Notes: generated by a model not told the origin, from the sequence alone. A DNA stretch of 64,000 nt from Neostapfia colusana (GCA_030760725.1 JASWHV010000005.1:88604622-88668621), one strand, 5' to 3'. Counted from the stretch's first letter, positions 1 through 11,918 are shown. Translations and numbers: made by a program.

Positions 1-1087
1 CGCACGATTTAAAACGGACGGGCCAGAGGGGGCCACGTCGCCCTGGCCAAAGCCAGCCATCGCGCGCGGCGGCGATCTCACCGGCGCAGCCTCGGTTCTT
101 TGCCGCTACACGCTAGAACTTGCATCTGTTCGCACGGATCGGCTGCGGAGTGGTAGGGGAAGCTCACCTAGGTGTTTCTCGGGCTTGGAGAGGTCGGAAT
201 CTGGCTCTGCGACGACAGTGTGTGGTGAAGCTCCTCGGTGCTCGTCGAAGCCGTAGCTAGGGTGCAAGACACGTCGTTTCCTTCACCTGCAGGGCTCCCC
301 AGTGGCGGTGGAACATGACAAGCCCGTTAGATCAGAGAAATCGTGAAGAATTCGGAAGAAACGGTGGTGTATACGTCGGTTCTCACCGGATGAGAAAACT
401 GAGCGGGCGGGGGAGGACTGGGGAGTTTCCTTGGTGTTTTAAACAGACGAGGGAGGGCGGCATTCGTTAAGATCGTGCTGGAGTGCCCAGGACCGAAGAT
501 TTTGGCTTGTGGCCAGATGTATATTTCTAAACTTACTTAAACCCCATCTCCCTAAACTTACATTGCTGAACGAGCTTATCTCATCAGTAAGATCAGCCAG
601 TAAAAGCAAATGTAGCAGATCATCCCATTCTAGGCCGACAAGGATAAACCATCACGACCTCTCTTTGCGTACCGCTAGGGATGCTTAACGCCACTTCGCC
701 AACTGGCATTACCTGCGCTTTCGTGTCTCTCAGTGTGGTCAGCACTGGGTGTTTCCGAGCTGCGAGGCTTACACCCATTCGAGCGTGGAATTCGTGCGAG
801 GCAGCGGCGATTGGCGCGGGAGGATCGGTGGCGGTTGGGGGCGCGCGGAGAAAGGGGATGACACGCGGGCCCCATGCGTCAGAGAGAGGGGGAGGGGAAA
901 AACAGCCGCGGGCTGTTGGGCCGGCTGAGGTGGGTTTCAGCCCATTGGCCGTTTTTCTTTTTCTTTTTCCTTTTTCTTTTCTGTTTTGATTCAAATTTGA
1001 ATTCTAGTTTGAGTTTGAATTTTTCTCCACATGCATTTCGTCCAAAAAATTTAAATTCACCTCTTTAACAGATTTTGGGGTGTTACA
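1..1087 (-). repeat. 3' LTR of element A (partial)
   Basis: This matches the end of the LTR at 9606-10417 (shared stretches such as GATTTAAAACGGACGGGCCA and the final GATTTTGGGGTGTTACA). It ends at 1087 with TGTTACA, the terminal inverted dinucleotide of the LTR, immediately beside the polypurine tract. The rest of the LTR lies left of base 1. Compared with the other copy it carries about 271 extra bases at 513-783. Confidence 0.85.
513..783. other. 271-bp extra segment inside the element A 3' LTR, gene-like
   Basis: The 5' LTR reads continuously across this point (TTGGCTTGTGGC then GTGGAATTCGGGCG at about 10110-10133), whereas here the two halves are separated. The segment has no clear terminal inverted repeats and I see no convincing target-site duplication. 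On the minus strand it holds an open stretch with coding-like composition (residues such as DTKAQVMPVGEVALSIPSG). After a one-base frame change a second open stretch runs to a GTAAGT splice-donor-like site. It may be a captured host-gene fragment or filler DNA from break repair. I do not recognise the gene. Confidence 0.5.
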
Positions 1088-1093
1088 ACTCTA

Positions 1094-1114
1094 CCCCCCC
1101 CCCCCCTTAAAAGA
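1094..1114 (-). other. Polypurine tract of element A
   Basis: On the minus strand this reads CTTTTAA followed by an unusually long run of 13 G, a few bases before the LTR terminus at 1087. It would prime plus-strand DNA synthesis. Comparable tracts of elements B, C and D have only 6-7 G at this place, so the homopolymer has probably expanded or is a sequencing artefact. Confidence 0.75.
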
Positions 1115-1139
1115 AATCTCGTCCTCGAGATTGGTGACT

Positions 1140-4100
1140 CTAGGAAAGCAGATCCGGGAACTGTGCCTTGAGCTCGTCTTCTCGCTCCCATGTGGCTTCT
1201 GCTTCCGAGTGGTGCTTCCACTGCACTTTGCACATTCGGATTCTTTTATTCCTTGTGATGCGTTCCATTGTCTCCAAGATCTTGACCGGTTGCTTGGCAT
1301 ATGATAGATCCTCTCGTACGTCCACCTCATTCATGGGTAACATCTCTTCGGGTGTTCTTAAACATTTCTTGAGTTGTGACACATGGAATACATCGTGCAC
1401 ATATGATAGGCGAGCCGGTAGTTCTAACTGATATGCCACTTCGCCTTTCCTCTCTAGAATCTAGAAGGGTCCGATGTATCGAGGTGATAACTTCCCTTTC
1501 ACCTTGAACCGACGAAGCCCTCGGATAGGGGACACCTTGAGATAAACATAGTCCCCCACGTTGAAAATGAGCTCTCTTCTCCGTACATAGGCATAGATCT
1601 TTTGTCAGGTCTGGGCTATCCTCAAGTTGTTGCAGATTTCCCTCACTTTCGCCTCGGCTTCTTGTAGTACCTCATGCCCAAAGACTTTGCTTTCCCCAGT
1701 TTCGTTCCAAAACAATGGGGTCCTGCACTTCCTCCCATACAACGCCTCAAAGGGTGACATCTTCATACTAGCCTAATAATTGTTGTTGTAGGAGAACTCC
1801 GCATATGGTAAGTTCTTATCCCAACTCCTATTGTTCTTGAGTGCACAAGATCGCAGCATATCCTCAAGGATCTGATTGGTTCTTTCAGTCTGCCCGTCGG
1901 TCTGTGGATGGTACGCAGAACTGAAATTCAAATGAGTCCCCATGGTTTCATGTAACTTCTGCCAGAACCTTGAGGTGAAATGTGTCCCTCGATCTGACAC
2001 TATCTTCTTTGGCACTCCATGAAAACACACGATTCTTGACATGTACAATTCTTCCAATTTGGATCCGCTGTAGCTTTCTTTCACGGGAATGAAATGAGCT
2101 ACCTTAGTCAGCCTGTCGATGATGACCTATATCGAATCATATCCCGATCGGGTCCTAGGCAGTCCCACTATGAAGTCCATACCTATTTCCTCCCATTTCC
2201 ATTCAGGCACTTTGAGTGGTTGCAACAGTCCCGCGGGTCGTTGATGTTCCGCTTTCACCAACTGACATGTGTCACATAGGGTGACATGTTCCGTGACATC
2301 TCGCTTCATGCCATACCACCAATATCTGCTCTTGAGGTCATGATACATCTTCGTACTCCCAGGATGAATGGAATAGTCGGAATCATGGGCCTCCCTCAAA
2401 ATCAGTTCACGGATCTCCTTTACCTCAGGCACACAGATTCTTTTCCCATGCCACACCGTACCTTGCTCATCCTCTCTAAACCCAGGAGCTTTATTCTCCT
2501 TGATGAGTTCTCCGATTTCTTGTATCTTCTCATCATTCTTCTGACCGTTGCGTATGTCTTGCTCTAATGTGGAGTCCACTTCCATGGCGATGGCCTCACC
2601 ACTATTCACCAGACGTAGATTGAGTTTTGCAATCTCCTCCTTCAACTCCGTAGGCGTGTCATTTAAGCTCAACATGTTGACCTGCACCTTCCGACTTAAA
2701 GCATCCTCCACGACGTTTGCTTTCCCAAGATTATAGTTGATACCCACATCAAAGTCGTTGATTAGCTCCAACCACCTTCTTTGTCTGAGGTTGAGGTCTG
2801 GTTGTGTGAAAATGTACTTTAAGCTCTTATGATCTGTATATATCTCTGTCCTCTTTCCCATCAAGTAATGCCGCCAAATCTTCAATGCTTGGACTACTGC
2901 TACGAGCTCTAGGTCGTGTGTAGGATAGTTCCTCTCGTGTTTTCGGAGCTGCCGGGACGCATAGGCAACGACATGCCCCTCTTGCATGAGAACACATCCC
3001 AACCCATGTCGAGCGTCACAATATACCGAAAAATTCTTCTGCATGTCTGGCATAACTAGCACTGGGGCTGTTGTCAATCTTTTCTTTAGCTCTTGGAAAC
3101 TTGTCTCACACTTCGGTGTCCATGTGAATGTGATTCCCTTCTCTAACAACTTGGTGAGGGGTCTCGAGATCTTGGAGAAGCCCTCAATGAACCGTCGATA
3201 ATACCCAGCCAATCCTAAGAAGCTTCGAATTTCCCTGACATTTTCAGGGGTCTTCCACTTCTGCACATCCACGATCTTGGCGGGATCCACGGAGATTCCT
3301 CCCTACTAGATTATATGTCCTAAGAAGGGAACTCTCTTCAGCCAAAACTCACACTTGCTCAACTTGGCATATAGTTGGTGTTCTCTCAATTTTTGCAACA
3401 CCAGTCTTAGATGTCCCTCATGCTCTTCTTCATCTTTGGAGAAGATGAGAATGTCATCAATGAAAACCACTACAAATTTGTCCAGATATTCCATGAATAC
3501 CTTGTTCATGAGATACATGAAATATGCCGGGGCATTAGTTAGCCCGAACGGCATGACAGTGTATTCATACAGCCCGTACCGAGATACGAAAGCTGTCTTG
3601 GGAATGTCGGTTAGCCTTATCTTCAGTTGGTGATATCCCGACCTGAGATCAATTTTTGAGAATACACAAGCCCCTCTCAACTGATCAAATAGGTCTCCAA
3701 TGCGAGGTAACAGATACTTATTCTTGATGGTTACCTCATTCAACGCATGGTAGTCTACGCATAGCCTTTGGGTTCCGTCCTTCTTAGGCACAAATATCTC
3801 TGGAGCTCCCCACGGCGAGGAACTAGGACGAATATACCCCTTCTCTGTCAATTCTCTTATATGTTCTTTGAGCTCTTCCAGCTGTTTGGAGTCCATCCGA
3901 TAAGGCCTCTTGTATATCGGGGCTGTTCCAGGCACTAGTTCAATCGCGAATTCCACTTCACGATCTGGAGGCATACCTGGCAACTCCTCCGGAAAAACAT
4001 CTGGATATTCTTTGATAACCCTTATCTCTTCCACTTCCACCTCAACTTGATTGAGTTTAATGTCCCTCTTAGGTTCTTGTACGGCTATGAACTTCACTTT

Positions 4101-4769
4101 TGTGCCACTAGTGTGAGTTAGTTCCACCGTTCTAGTCAAACAATGGATGATACCATTATGTTTGGTCAACCAATCCATACCCAAAATAATATCTATCCCT
4201 TGTGAATTTATCACTATGAGTTTTGCAGTAAATACTACCCCATTAATGTCTAGATTCACCTTGGGACACACTTGTCTTGTTCTTATTTCTCCCCCTGGAG
4301 AGTTCACTTCTAACATATGATTCATTTGTGTTGTTGCTAGATCATGCTTCTTAACAAATCCTTGAGCAATGAACGAGTGGGTAGCACCAGAATCGAACAA
4401 AATGGTTGCAATGTGTAAATTTGCAGGGAACTTACCAATCACCACGTCCGGTGCCTCTTGCGCTTCCTCCATGGTCATGTGGTTCACCCGTCCTCTCATC
4501 ACATTCTGCTGCTGTGGCTGCATAGGGCTTCTTCTTTGGGCACTTAAGAGCGTAGTGCCCCACTTCACCACAGTTGAAGCATTGCACCCCAACTTTAGGT
4601 GTCTGGCCTTTGTTATCTTGGGGTTGGTTCTGTGGCCCTTGTCCTGCTGGTCGAGGTTGATAAGTGGGACGTGGATGCTGCACAAACTGATGCTGCAGCT
4701 GTACTGGCGCTGATGGAGGCCTGAAGTTCGGGTCGTACCCTCTCGTTGTCGGGTAGGGTACCACAGCAC
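1140..4769 (-). pseudogene. pol: Degenerate pol of element A: protease-RT-RNase H-integrase-chromodomain
   Basis: Domains in order: aspartic protease (DSGATHSF near 4380), reverse transcriptase with FVVVFIDDILIF near 3450, RNase H (YCDARHGLG near 3025, YTDHKSLKY near 2850), and integrase with an HHCC finger (CDTCQLVK near 2250) and catalytic core (VSDRGTHF near 2005, YHPQTDGQTER near 1900). The C-terminal chromodomain is at about 1140-1300 (VQWKHHSEAEATWE). The frame is broken by two adjacent TAG codons at 3303-3308, a TAG at 2127-2129 where Trp is expected, a TAG at 1773-1775 where Gln is expected, and further stops near 1603 (TGA) and 1461 (TAG). All breaks keep one frame, which suggests point mutation rather than rearrangement. 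Not functional as it stands. Confidence 0.9.
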
Positions 4770-5607
4770 GGCTCGTCTGCCCTGCAGGTTGCTGCATCAG
4801 ACGTGGGCGTGTGTTGCTTCTTGATGCTTGGTGTGACCATCCCATCTTCCTCTTGTTTTCATTATCCAAGGCCTTCAGCTTCCTCTCCACGACAGACGCC
4901 CTGTCCACCATCTTTTGGAAACTTTCATATTCGTTGGAGGACATTGCACATTGCATTTCCATGGTAAGTCCCTCCACAAAACAGTCATGTTTCTGCTCAT
5001 CAGTTTCGATGTCCTGTGGTGCATAACGAGATAGTTGGGTGAACTTGGTGAGATATTCCCTCACAGTCATGTTTCCCTGCTGCAGTCCCAAGAACTCCTT
5101 CCTCTTGTTCTTGAGTTCTCCCCTTGGTATGTAGTGGTTGCGGAAACTGCGCTTGAACTCTTCCCAAGTTATGTTCTCGGGGTCGTGATGGGCTGCCACG
5201 TAAGCGGTCCACCAATCAGCAGTGGGTCCATGCAACTGGTGAGAGGCAAACAGCACCCTCTCATACCCTTGGCACTGTATGATCCCCATTCTGTTCTCAA
5301 TAGTCTTTAGCCAATCATCTGCCTCCAGAGGTTCAGCAGCACTGGAAAACTTTGGGGGTTGAGTTCCCAGAAACTCACTCAACCTTGGTTGACGTGGTGC
5401 AGCCTGTGAGGGTGTAACTTGGTGTAAGTTGGCCACCACTTGAGTTAAACTCTGGATGAGATGATTCTGATTGTCGATCATCTGGTAGATAGGATCAGCT
5501 CCTTCACGGCGACCACCCCTGTCTTGCCCTCCAGGAAGGTGAGGATTGGCGGCCTCATCGTTGTTGTTGTTCGCGTTGGCACCTCGACCTCTTCCTCTTC
5601 CGGCCAT
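4432..5607 (-). CDS. gag: Gag of element A (capsid/nucleocapsid)
   Basis: A 391-codon open frame begins MAGRGRGRG with an Asn-rich stretch. It continues into a Retrotrans_gag region (about residues 95-235, WLKTIENRMGIIQCQGYERV and WWTAYV) and ends in a CCHC zinc knuckle (CFNCGEVGHYALKC, about residues 341-354). Gag forms the virus-like particle and binds the element RNA. Its last ~40 codons overlap the start of the protease-RT frame, which is in the +1 frame relative to gag; in related elements gag-pol is often one frame, so a lost base near 4520-4550 is likely. The start ATG at 5607 is directly preceded by AG. There are no internal stops. Confidence 0.8.
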   Translation of the reverse strand: MAGRGRGRGANANNNNDEAANPHLPGGQDRGGRREGADPIYQMIDNQNHLIQSLTQVVANLHQVTPSQAAPRQPRLSEFLGTQPPKFSSAAEPLEADDWLKTIENRMGIIQCQGYERVLFASHQLHGPTADWWTAYVAAHHDPENITWEEFKRSFRNHYIPRGELKNKRKEFLGLQQGNMTVREYLTKFTQLSRYAPQDIETDEQKHDCFVEGLTMEMQCAMSSNEYESFQKMVDRASVVERKLKALDNENKRKMGWSHQASRSNTRPRLMQQPAGQTSRAVVPYPTTRGYDPNFRPPSAPVQLQHQFVQHPRPTYQPRPAGQGPQNQPQDNKGQTPKVGVQCFNCGEVGHYALKCPKKKPYAATAAECDERTGEPHDHGGSARGTGRGDW

Positions 5608-6018
5608 CTATTATGATCAACAAAGTGTCAACTTAATCATTACGCATTAACTTCCCACATTGCTTGTATAAACTTAAACTTATGAGACCTTAATATTTCG
5701 ACAATTTCTAAAGATTTCGCATAAGGTTTTAGGCATCATGTCACATGCAAAAACAAATGTATTATTGATTCCTAAGGGTTCACACAACAAATCAAATGCA
5801 AACTTAAAGACGAGGTTGTGGACAAGTGCCCATGGCTTCCACAACTCACGTCACACACCAAACACTAACAAACAAATACATAGGTTCTTGACTTGACTAC
5901 TCAATAACATGCGAAAATAAGGGAAATGACTCTATCAACTCGTATCACTGAGCTGGCTCGTCGGGGTCTTCCTCATCATTGCGGCTGCCCTCTGATTCCG
6001 CTTTAGGTGGGGAAGCTG
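5608..6018 (-). other. Spacer between gag and the upstream ORF of element A
   Basis: About 410 bp of moderately AT-rich sequence with no supported reading frame. It belongs to the internal region of element A, and I see nothing else in it. Confidence 0.6.
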
Positions 6019-6717
6019 CTAGTGGAGAAGTGCGGCGACGCTTGCTCGCCCGACGGTCTGGGGAGTCGGGAGTCCAGGTGTCATTCTCGGTGACACACAG
6101 TTCATTCCCATCTCCTCTCTCTCTCTCGCCCTCAAGCTGGCGCGAAGCAACGCCCCAGTCTCCTTCAGGGTGTCACGGACATCCTGAAGCTCTTGTTGGC
6201 ACTCCTGTAGTCGAGTGCTGAGCATAGCTGCATCCTCCAAGCACAGGTCCATGTGCTCATGGGAAGTCCCCTGCTGCACCGGCGGGTACTTGTACCCCGC
6301 GGTGCCACTTCCACGCTGGAGGACATACATGTACTCAGTACTATCCAGATGGTGACGGTTGATGTAACTCTGGCAGGTGATGGCCTCCCAGGTGACATCC
6401 TTCTCAGCATCGGCCTGAGTCGCCCGACAAGTTGGAGAGCGGTGGATCTTAAGCAACTGGTTGTCATGGATAATCCTCATCTCTGAGTTCCATTCTTCAC
6501 GCTTCTCACGGATGGTCCTGGTGGAGCTGTAGTGTATGATCAGCTTGCCAACATTGCCGGCGGCGTGGAGCATACGCCGAAGACGGCGCAACAAGCCTCC
6601 TACTCCAAACCCGTAGGAGTGGTACGTCATCGGGCGGTTCTCCTCCCTCAAGGCAAGGGCAGCTACAGGCACTCTTCCTCCGCTGGACTTGCGAGCGGTG
6701 CGGACCATGCGAACCAT
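6019..6717 (-). CDS. Extra ORF upstream of gag in element A (orf0-like), unknown function
   Basis: A 232-codon open frame on the sense strand of the element lies between PBS and gag, starting MVRMVRTARKSSGG. I see no gag, protease or polymerase motif. About residues 160-205 (DLCLEDAAMLSTRLQ, ECQQELQDVRDTLKE) have regular hydrophobic spacing and look coiled-coil, so a structural or binding role is possible. Rice chromoviruses of this group (RIRE3/RIRE8) are reported, from memory, to carry an unassigned 'orf0' here, and this ORF matches that position. Its reading frame is intact although pol is broken. The ATG is immediately preceded by TTTTAG, an acceptor-like sequence. It could also be a captured host fragment. 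Confidence 0.55.
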   Translation of the reverse strand: MVRMVRTARKSSGGRVPVAALALREENRPMTYHSYGFGVGGLLRRLRRMLHAAGNVGKLIIHYSSTRTIREKREEWNSEMRIIHDNQLLKIHRSPTCRATQADAEKDVTWEAITCQSYINRHHLDSTEYMYVLQRGSGTAGYKYPPVQQGTSHEHMDLCLEDAAMLSTRLQECQQELQDVRDTLKETGALLRASLRAREREEMGMNCVSPRMTPGLPTPQTVGRASVAALLH

Positions 6718-6920
6718 CTAAAATATAAAGCATTTAAAATCAAGTTAGATAAGAATTAGATGAAGACTGCATTTTGGATAAAAGTTGAGACAAGATGAAC
6801 AATTAAAGTGACCACATTAAATAACACTTTCACCCCCACACCTTTTGTAAAATAGTTTTTAAGAACATAGGGTCCTTAAATACGTCCATTTCTATCTAGG
6901 TCCACGTTCCTACGGGCAAC

Positions 6921-6936
6921 CTTGGCTCTGATACCA
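6921..6936 (-). other. Primer-binding site of element A
   Basis: The minus strand reads TGGTATCAGAGCCAAG, the standard plant retrotransposon site complementary to the 3' end of initiator tRNA-Met. It lies four bases from the LTR boundary at 6941. This fixes the orientation and the LTR end. Confidence 0.9.
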
Positions 6937-6940
6937 CTTC

Positions 6941-9900
6941 TGTCACACCCGGTTTCTCCGAAGAATGACCGAGTGAATATCACATGTATGCCAGGATCAT
7001 TTTCTCATACATGTGACGACAAATAGTGAAGCATCATTATATTACAAGCCAAGTGTTCGAATATAAATAAGTCTCACATAACATAACGTCTCGATGGATG
7101 ATAATAAGTTCATAACATGTAAACAAAACAACAGCGGAAGATAAGTCTTGTGGGCTCCGTCACAGGCGTTGCCCGGGGGACTCCGTGAACCTAGAATCCT
7201 TCTTCGGGTCCGAAGTCTTGGTCGTTGTACACCACGTCATTCCCTTGGCCTGAGCAGCAATTTAAAACCAACAGAAAAACAAGCTTGAGTACCGTAGGTA
7301 CTCAGCAAGTGTGGGAAAGATTGTGTCATGCATGGCTAGAGCAAGGAGAGGTTGAACTCATGGTTAAAGCACTACGCAATTAATACCTATCACCTAAGCT
7401 TATTTAGCACCTACATTACTACATAGGTGAAATGGTCCCAATCCCCTAACCCATCATCAATATCAAGTAATCATAACATCATTTCCAATGTTAAGCTCCC
7501 CGCTTAACATTCTCAACTTCCCAACTCCTCATCCTCTAATCATGAATAAGTCCAAGCCGCTCTTGACCATGAGCACGGCTGTCATGACAGTTTTTGACTC
7601 TGCAGAGTTTGCACCACTGTACCCACATGTAGTGATTTCATCCCCCGTTGCCGGGTGGACTAAAAGAACCTCCATTATGCCAGTAGCCGCGAACCACGTT
7701 CATACTTCCGAGGTGTGTAGCCAGGAGATCACTACGAGGCCTTTACAAAGGGATTTCTGACGAGTGTGGGCCCACTGAGGTTTCACCCCTAACAGCATAC
7801 AAGAGGCTCCAACCCCGCTGCAGTGGCCCCCTCTTGAGCCTTACGGTTCATATGGTAGTCCAGCTGACACCTATTCCCCGCACCATCCAATACACCCATA
7901 CTACGCCGGAGAAACACCTAATTAATTGGCCAAGCTGCCCCATCTCAGCATGTGGTTGGCACGGTAAAGCTAGGTTACATGCTCCATGAACCCGAGTCTC
8001 GTGCACACAGCACCAACCAAAGCATCCAACTTGCCTCGATCCCTACCTCTACATAATTCATAATATCTCATTCAAGGGTAAGGTAAACAAGTTGATGATC
8101 TCATATCCTATTCTAAGCATGGCTAAGCATAAGTAATATAAATGAATGACATAATAAAATAAATCCCAACCCAGGCTACAAGGAAGTAAGATAATGAAAA
8201 TCTAGGGAAAACTTCCTAGCTTGGGTATCATATTCTAAATTGACAATGCAATTAAATTCTAACTACACATCCTAGTATAGGATCAAAGTGGTCAAGGACA
8301 CTTGTCTTCTTCCTGCTACTCCGAGAATGGAAAGTCTTGGTCTTGGAAGGTGAGAACCTGCTCTGGGGCTGGTTCTATTCGTGCCAATACACACATAGCA
8401 AAGAAAACAACACTCCATAAGCAATAGTCCACACCTACATACACATTGAAGTCATACACACATTTAAGTTTGGTGTTTACCCTAGCTGTGTTGATTCTAT
8501 GCACACATGCACTTTTAAACATATATTTTACTTCTACTCTTTGATATTCAGATTCCTAAGTGCACCATATATATGAATTTCCAATTTGAAAAAAGTTTCT
8601 ATATTAGATAATACCCTTCTTAGCCACAAAAGGTGCATGAAAGATAATTTCCTACTCCAAATGGGTTTTCCGATCTTCTACACTATTGTTAACTTGAAGT
8701 TCTAAATGTGGGGACCTCACTTGACATTCTCTAATTATGTATACCTATTTCCCTACATTTTTTAGATTTATTTTCCCTACCCAAAAGTGAACTCCTATAC
8801 TAAAATAGCAAAATATATCACCTAAACAGAATATGTTCTGATCTAAAATGTCCAATAAAATATCTTTTGACTTCCTCTCTGATGGGGATCAATTTAAACT
8901 TATTTTTACCCATTTTCAAAACTATTTTCTAGCCTAAAAATGAATTTCCAGCAATAAAACAGCAACCTAAATTCATACAAAAATTTCTACTGTTCCAATT
9001 ACCTAAACAGGCCTTTATAAATTTTCCCTACCCCTTTTTGGTCACTCAGATTCATTTTTCCACATATTTGAATTTTTTTTATGCCTAAAGGGTATATTTC
9101 AGAGATAAATTACAAAACAGCAATCTCATTTAGTTTAAAAGTTTATTTCCCTTCTAAATTCAGACCTCAGATTGTTCTACCAATTTTCAACAGGGTTAGA
9201 ATAATTCAACTGAAACTATACCTATGTTTTGAATTTAAATACTATTCACATATTCAATTTCCTGAAATTAATAAGCCTCAGAGGCTGATGTGCAAATTCA
9301 CACTGCAGTGGCCCCATTTCTCATTTCCTAAATTTTCAGGGGTCTAAGTGTGCAAAATAGGGAGGTCTTCCTAATTCTTATTATGTCCAGGGGCTAAAAC
9401 TGATTTTTAAATGAATTTACATGAATTTCTGAGGGTCCAGGGGCTAGATCAGAAGTTTCCGGGGCTAGCTCGTGTTTTTCGAGATCCCCAGGGGGTAGCA
9501 CGTAAGATTCTCGGCCTTTATAACGCGGGGCGGATGCGGGCCGTTGGATTTAAAACGGAGGGCTGAGATTAGATCGCGAAGCGGTACGGGTTAAATCTAT
9601 TCGGGACCGCACGATTTAAAACGGACGGGCCACGTCGCCCTGGCCGGAGCCAGCCCGCGTGCGCGGCGGCGGGGAGCGGCGATCTCGCCGGCGCAGCCTC
9701 GGTTCTTTGCCGCTACACGCTAGAACTTGCATCTGTTCGCACGGATCGGCTGCGGAGGGGTAGGGGAAGCTCACCTAGGGGTTTCTTGGGCTTGGAGAGG
9801 TCGGAATCTGGCTCTGCGACGACGGTGGGTGGTGAAGCTCCTCGGTGCTTGTCGAAGCCGTAGCTAGGGTGCAAGACACGTCGTTTCCTTCACCTGCAGG

Positions 9901-10417
9901 GCTCCCCGGCAGCGGTGGAACTTGACAAGCCCGTTAGATCAGAGAAATCGGGAAGAATTCAGAAGAAACGGTGGTGTAGATGTCGGTTCTCACCGGATGA
10001 GAAAACTGAGCGGGCGGGGGAGAACTGGGGAGTTTCCTTGGCGTTTTAAACGGACGAGGGAGGGCGGCGTTCGTTGAGATCGTGCTGGAGTGCCCGGGAC
10101 CGAAGATTTTGGCTTGTGGCGTGGAATTCGGGCGAGGCAGCGGCGATCGGCGCGGGAGGATCGGTGGCGGTTGGGGGCGCTCGGAGGAAGGGGATGACAC
10201 GCGGGCCCCACGTGTCAGAGAGAGGAGGTGGGGAAAAACAGCCGCGGGCTGTTGGGCCGGCTGAGGTGGATTTCGGCCCATTGGCCGTTTTTCTTTTTCC
10301 TTTTTCTTTTCTGTTTTGATTCAAATTTGAATTCCAGTTTGAGTTTGAATTTTTCTCCACATGCATTTCGTCCAAAAATTTTAAATTCACCTCTTTAACA
10401 GATTTTGGGGTGTTACA
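6941..10417 (-). repeat. 5' LTR of element A, 3477 bp
   Basis: On the plus strand it begins TGTCACACCCGG beside the PBS and ends GGGTGTTACA at 10417, so it has the TG...CA ends expected of an LTR. The stretch holds no supported gene: the ORFs at 7488, 8316, 9081 and 9934-10459 are short, unsupported and lie wholly or partly in the LTR. Its right part (9606-10417) matches 1-1087 minus the 271-bp segment. Confidence 0.85.
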
Positions 10418-11844
10418 GTTGGCTAGAATAAGGATGATGCGGTATATAATCTCTTGCAAATGTCATATGATCTGAACTTGTGCTTTAAAAGATAACAAAA
10501 AATGCAGCAACATGTGTCATGCTTTCAGGTTTTGAAATAGTTAATTTGTGAGATCATGACATGCTTAAATTGAAAAATTACACTTGATTTCTAGCATGGC
10601 TTACACTACTTTATGTATCTCATTGATGTGATAGTGTAAGTTACTTGAAAGAATGACTTGGATGAGTTTTGTTTTATATGTATACGTCATATTATGCTCA
10701 TAATAAATTGAAATTTCCCTTTTGAACCTTGCTGAATACATTGTCAAAGTGGGAGAAATATGTCACATATCATTTGAAATTTATTTCTCATTTGATTTTT
10801 AATTTCAAAAAGGGGAGAAATTTGCTTTCAAAACTTCTTCACGTGAATGAGCCAATGTTCGGATTTTAAGTGGTGTTGCCAATGTATTCATCAAAGGGGA
10901 GATTGTGAGACCTATGTGTGCTGAATTCATTGGCAATTAGAATAAAAGTGAGGATTTACATTCAAAATTTTTAATATTGCCTAAATACCGCTTTGGATTG
11001 TCCGAACTTTCTCATTGCATTTCAGGAGTAATTGTCACTGCAGAGCAGCTGTTTTCATAGTGTTTAATTTTTAGCCACTCTGTTTTTAACTTGCAATGTT
11101 TCAAACTTGCTTCTTGGATTATGGAATGTTTGCTTAGTATTCTATTACTATGTTTTTATGTTTTATGGCTTATTATGGTGGTTAATACATTGTTATAGTT
11201 TGCAACATGCTTATGTGAGGTGCTCATGTAAGGTGTTGTGGTTTTTGGACTAACGTGATTCAAGTCGCGGACTTGTCCTCGAAAAAAGTGGGTGTTTGTT
11301 CATGTGCAGGTGTTGCTTGAGGTCAAGATATGGCTGGTGATGGAGATCCTTGAACTAGTCTTAGGGAGAAGATGAGGTTGAACAATCAAGTTTGGGATGA
11401 ATTGTTGTTGAGCTGATCGGGAGGTCACACACCATGTTTGGGTCAAGAACAATGCATATGAAGGTGTTGTCAACATTTTAGAAAGTGTTTGCACGTATGC
11501 AAGGGGTGCATGTATATGGCTACATTGTTCCAAGGCGTGGTGAAGAGATATGGAAGTGAAGATATGGTTGAAAAGGTTCAACCGGCTGGATTTTGCGCTT
11601 AGACCGTGGCTGAGGCGGTTATGGTTCGTTTATGGAATGTTTCGAGTTGGTTATAATAGGATTTTGTGTTAGGCATGAAGTAGAGTTGTTTTAGAAATGT
11701 TTTGGACGTTCCTAATATGTTTGTAAGTCTTAATATTGCTTCTATCTGCGTATAGAAGAGTCTTGAGCAGTTTTAGAAAGTTAGAGTTTAAATCCAAGTA
11801 GGAGTAGGAGTTGTAGTTTAAATTGGGTTGGCCTTAGGGCTGGT

Positions 11845-11852
11845 TATATAAG
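11845..11852 (+). promoter_or_regulatory. TATA box of the copia LTR
   Basis: TATATAAG lies about 60 bp upstream of an AATAAA signal at 11913-11918 in the same LTR. This gives the usual U3-R arrangement in which the LTR both starts and ends transcripts. It is called by pattern only. Confidence 0.5.
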
Positions 11853-11912
11853 CAAGGGAGGCTAAGGATTATGGAGAGCACGACTTGTGGCTGCTTCTAT
11901 TGAGTTTTGATC

Positions 11913-11918
11913 AATAAA
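11913..11918 (+). terminator. Poly(A) signal of the copia LTR
   Basis: AATAAA within GATCAATAAAATCC lies downstream of the TATA-like box. This fits the R-region polyadenylation signal of a retrotransposon. Confidence 0.45.

Larger units (their letters stand above)
1..10417 (-). mobile_element. Element A: degenerate Tekay/Del-like chromovirus (Ty3/gypsy), left end cut by window
   Basis: Reading right to left the order is 5' LTR (6941-10417), PBS (6921-6936), extra ORF, gag, protease-RT-RNase H-integrase with chromodomain, polypurine tract, and 3' LTR (1087 to beyond base 1). The two LTR copies share their last ~800 bp with scattered differences, so this is not a recent insertion. Pol carries several stop codons and gag and pol lie in different frames. 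The C-terminal chromodomain, the tRNA-Met-type PBS and the 3.5-kb LTR fit the Tekay/Del lineage, known from grasses (for example rice RIRE3-like elements). Its right end is embedded in the 3' part of a copia element, so it inserted into that element. The left target-site duplication lies outside the window. Confidence 0.88.
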
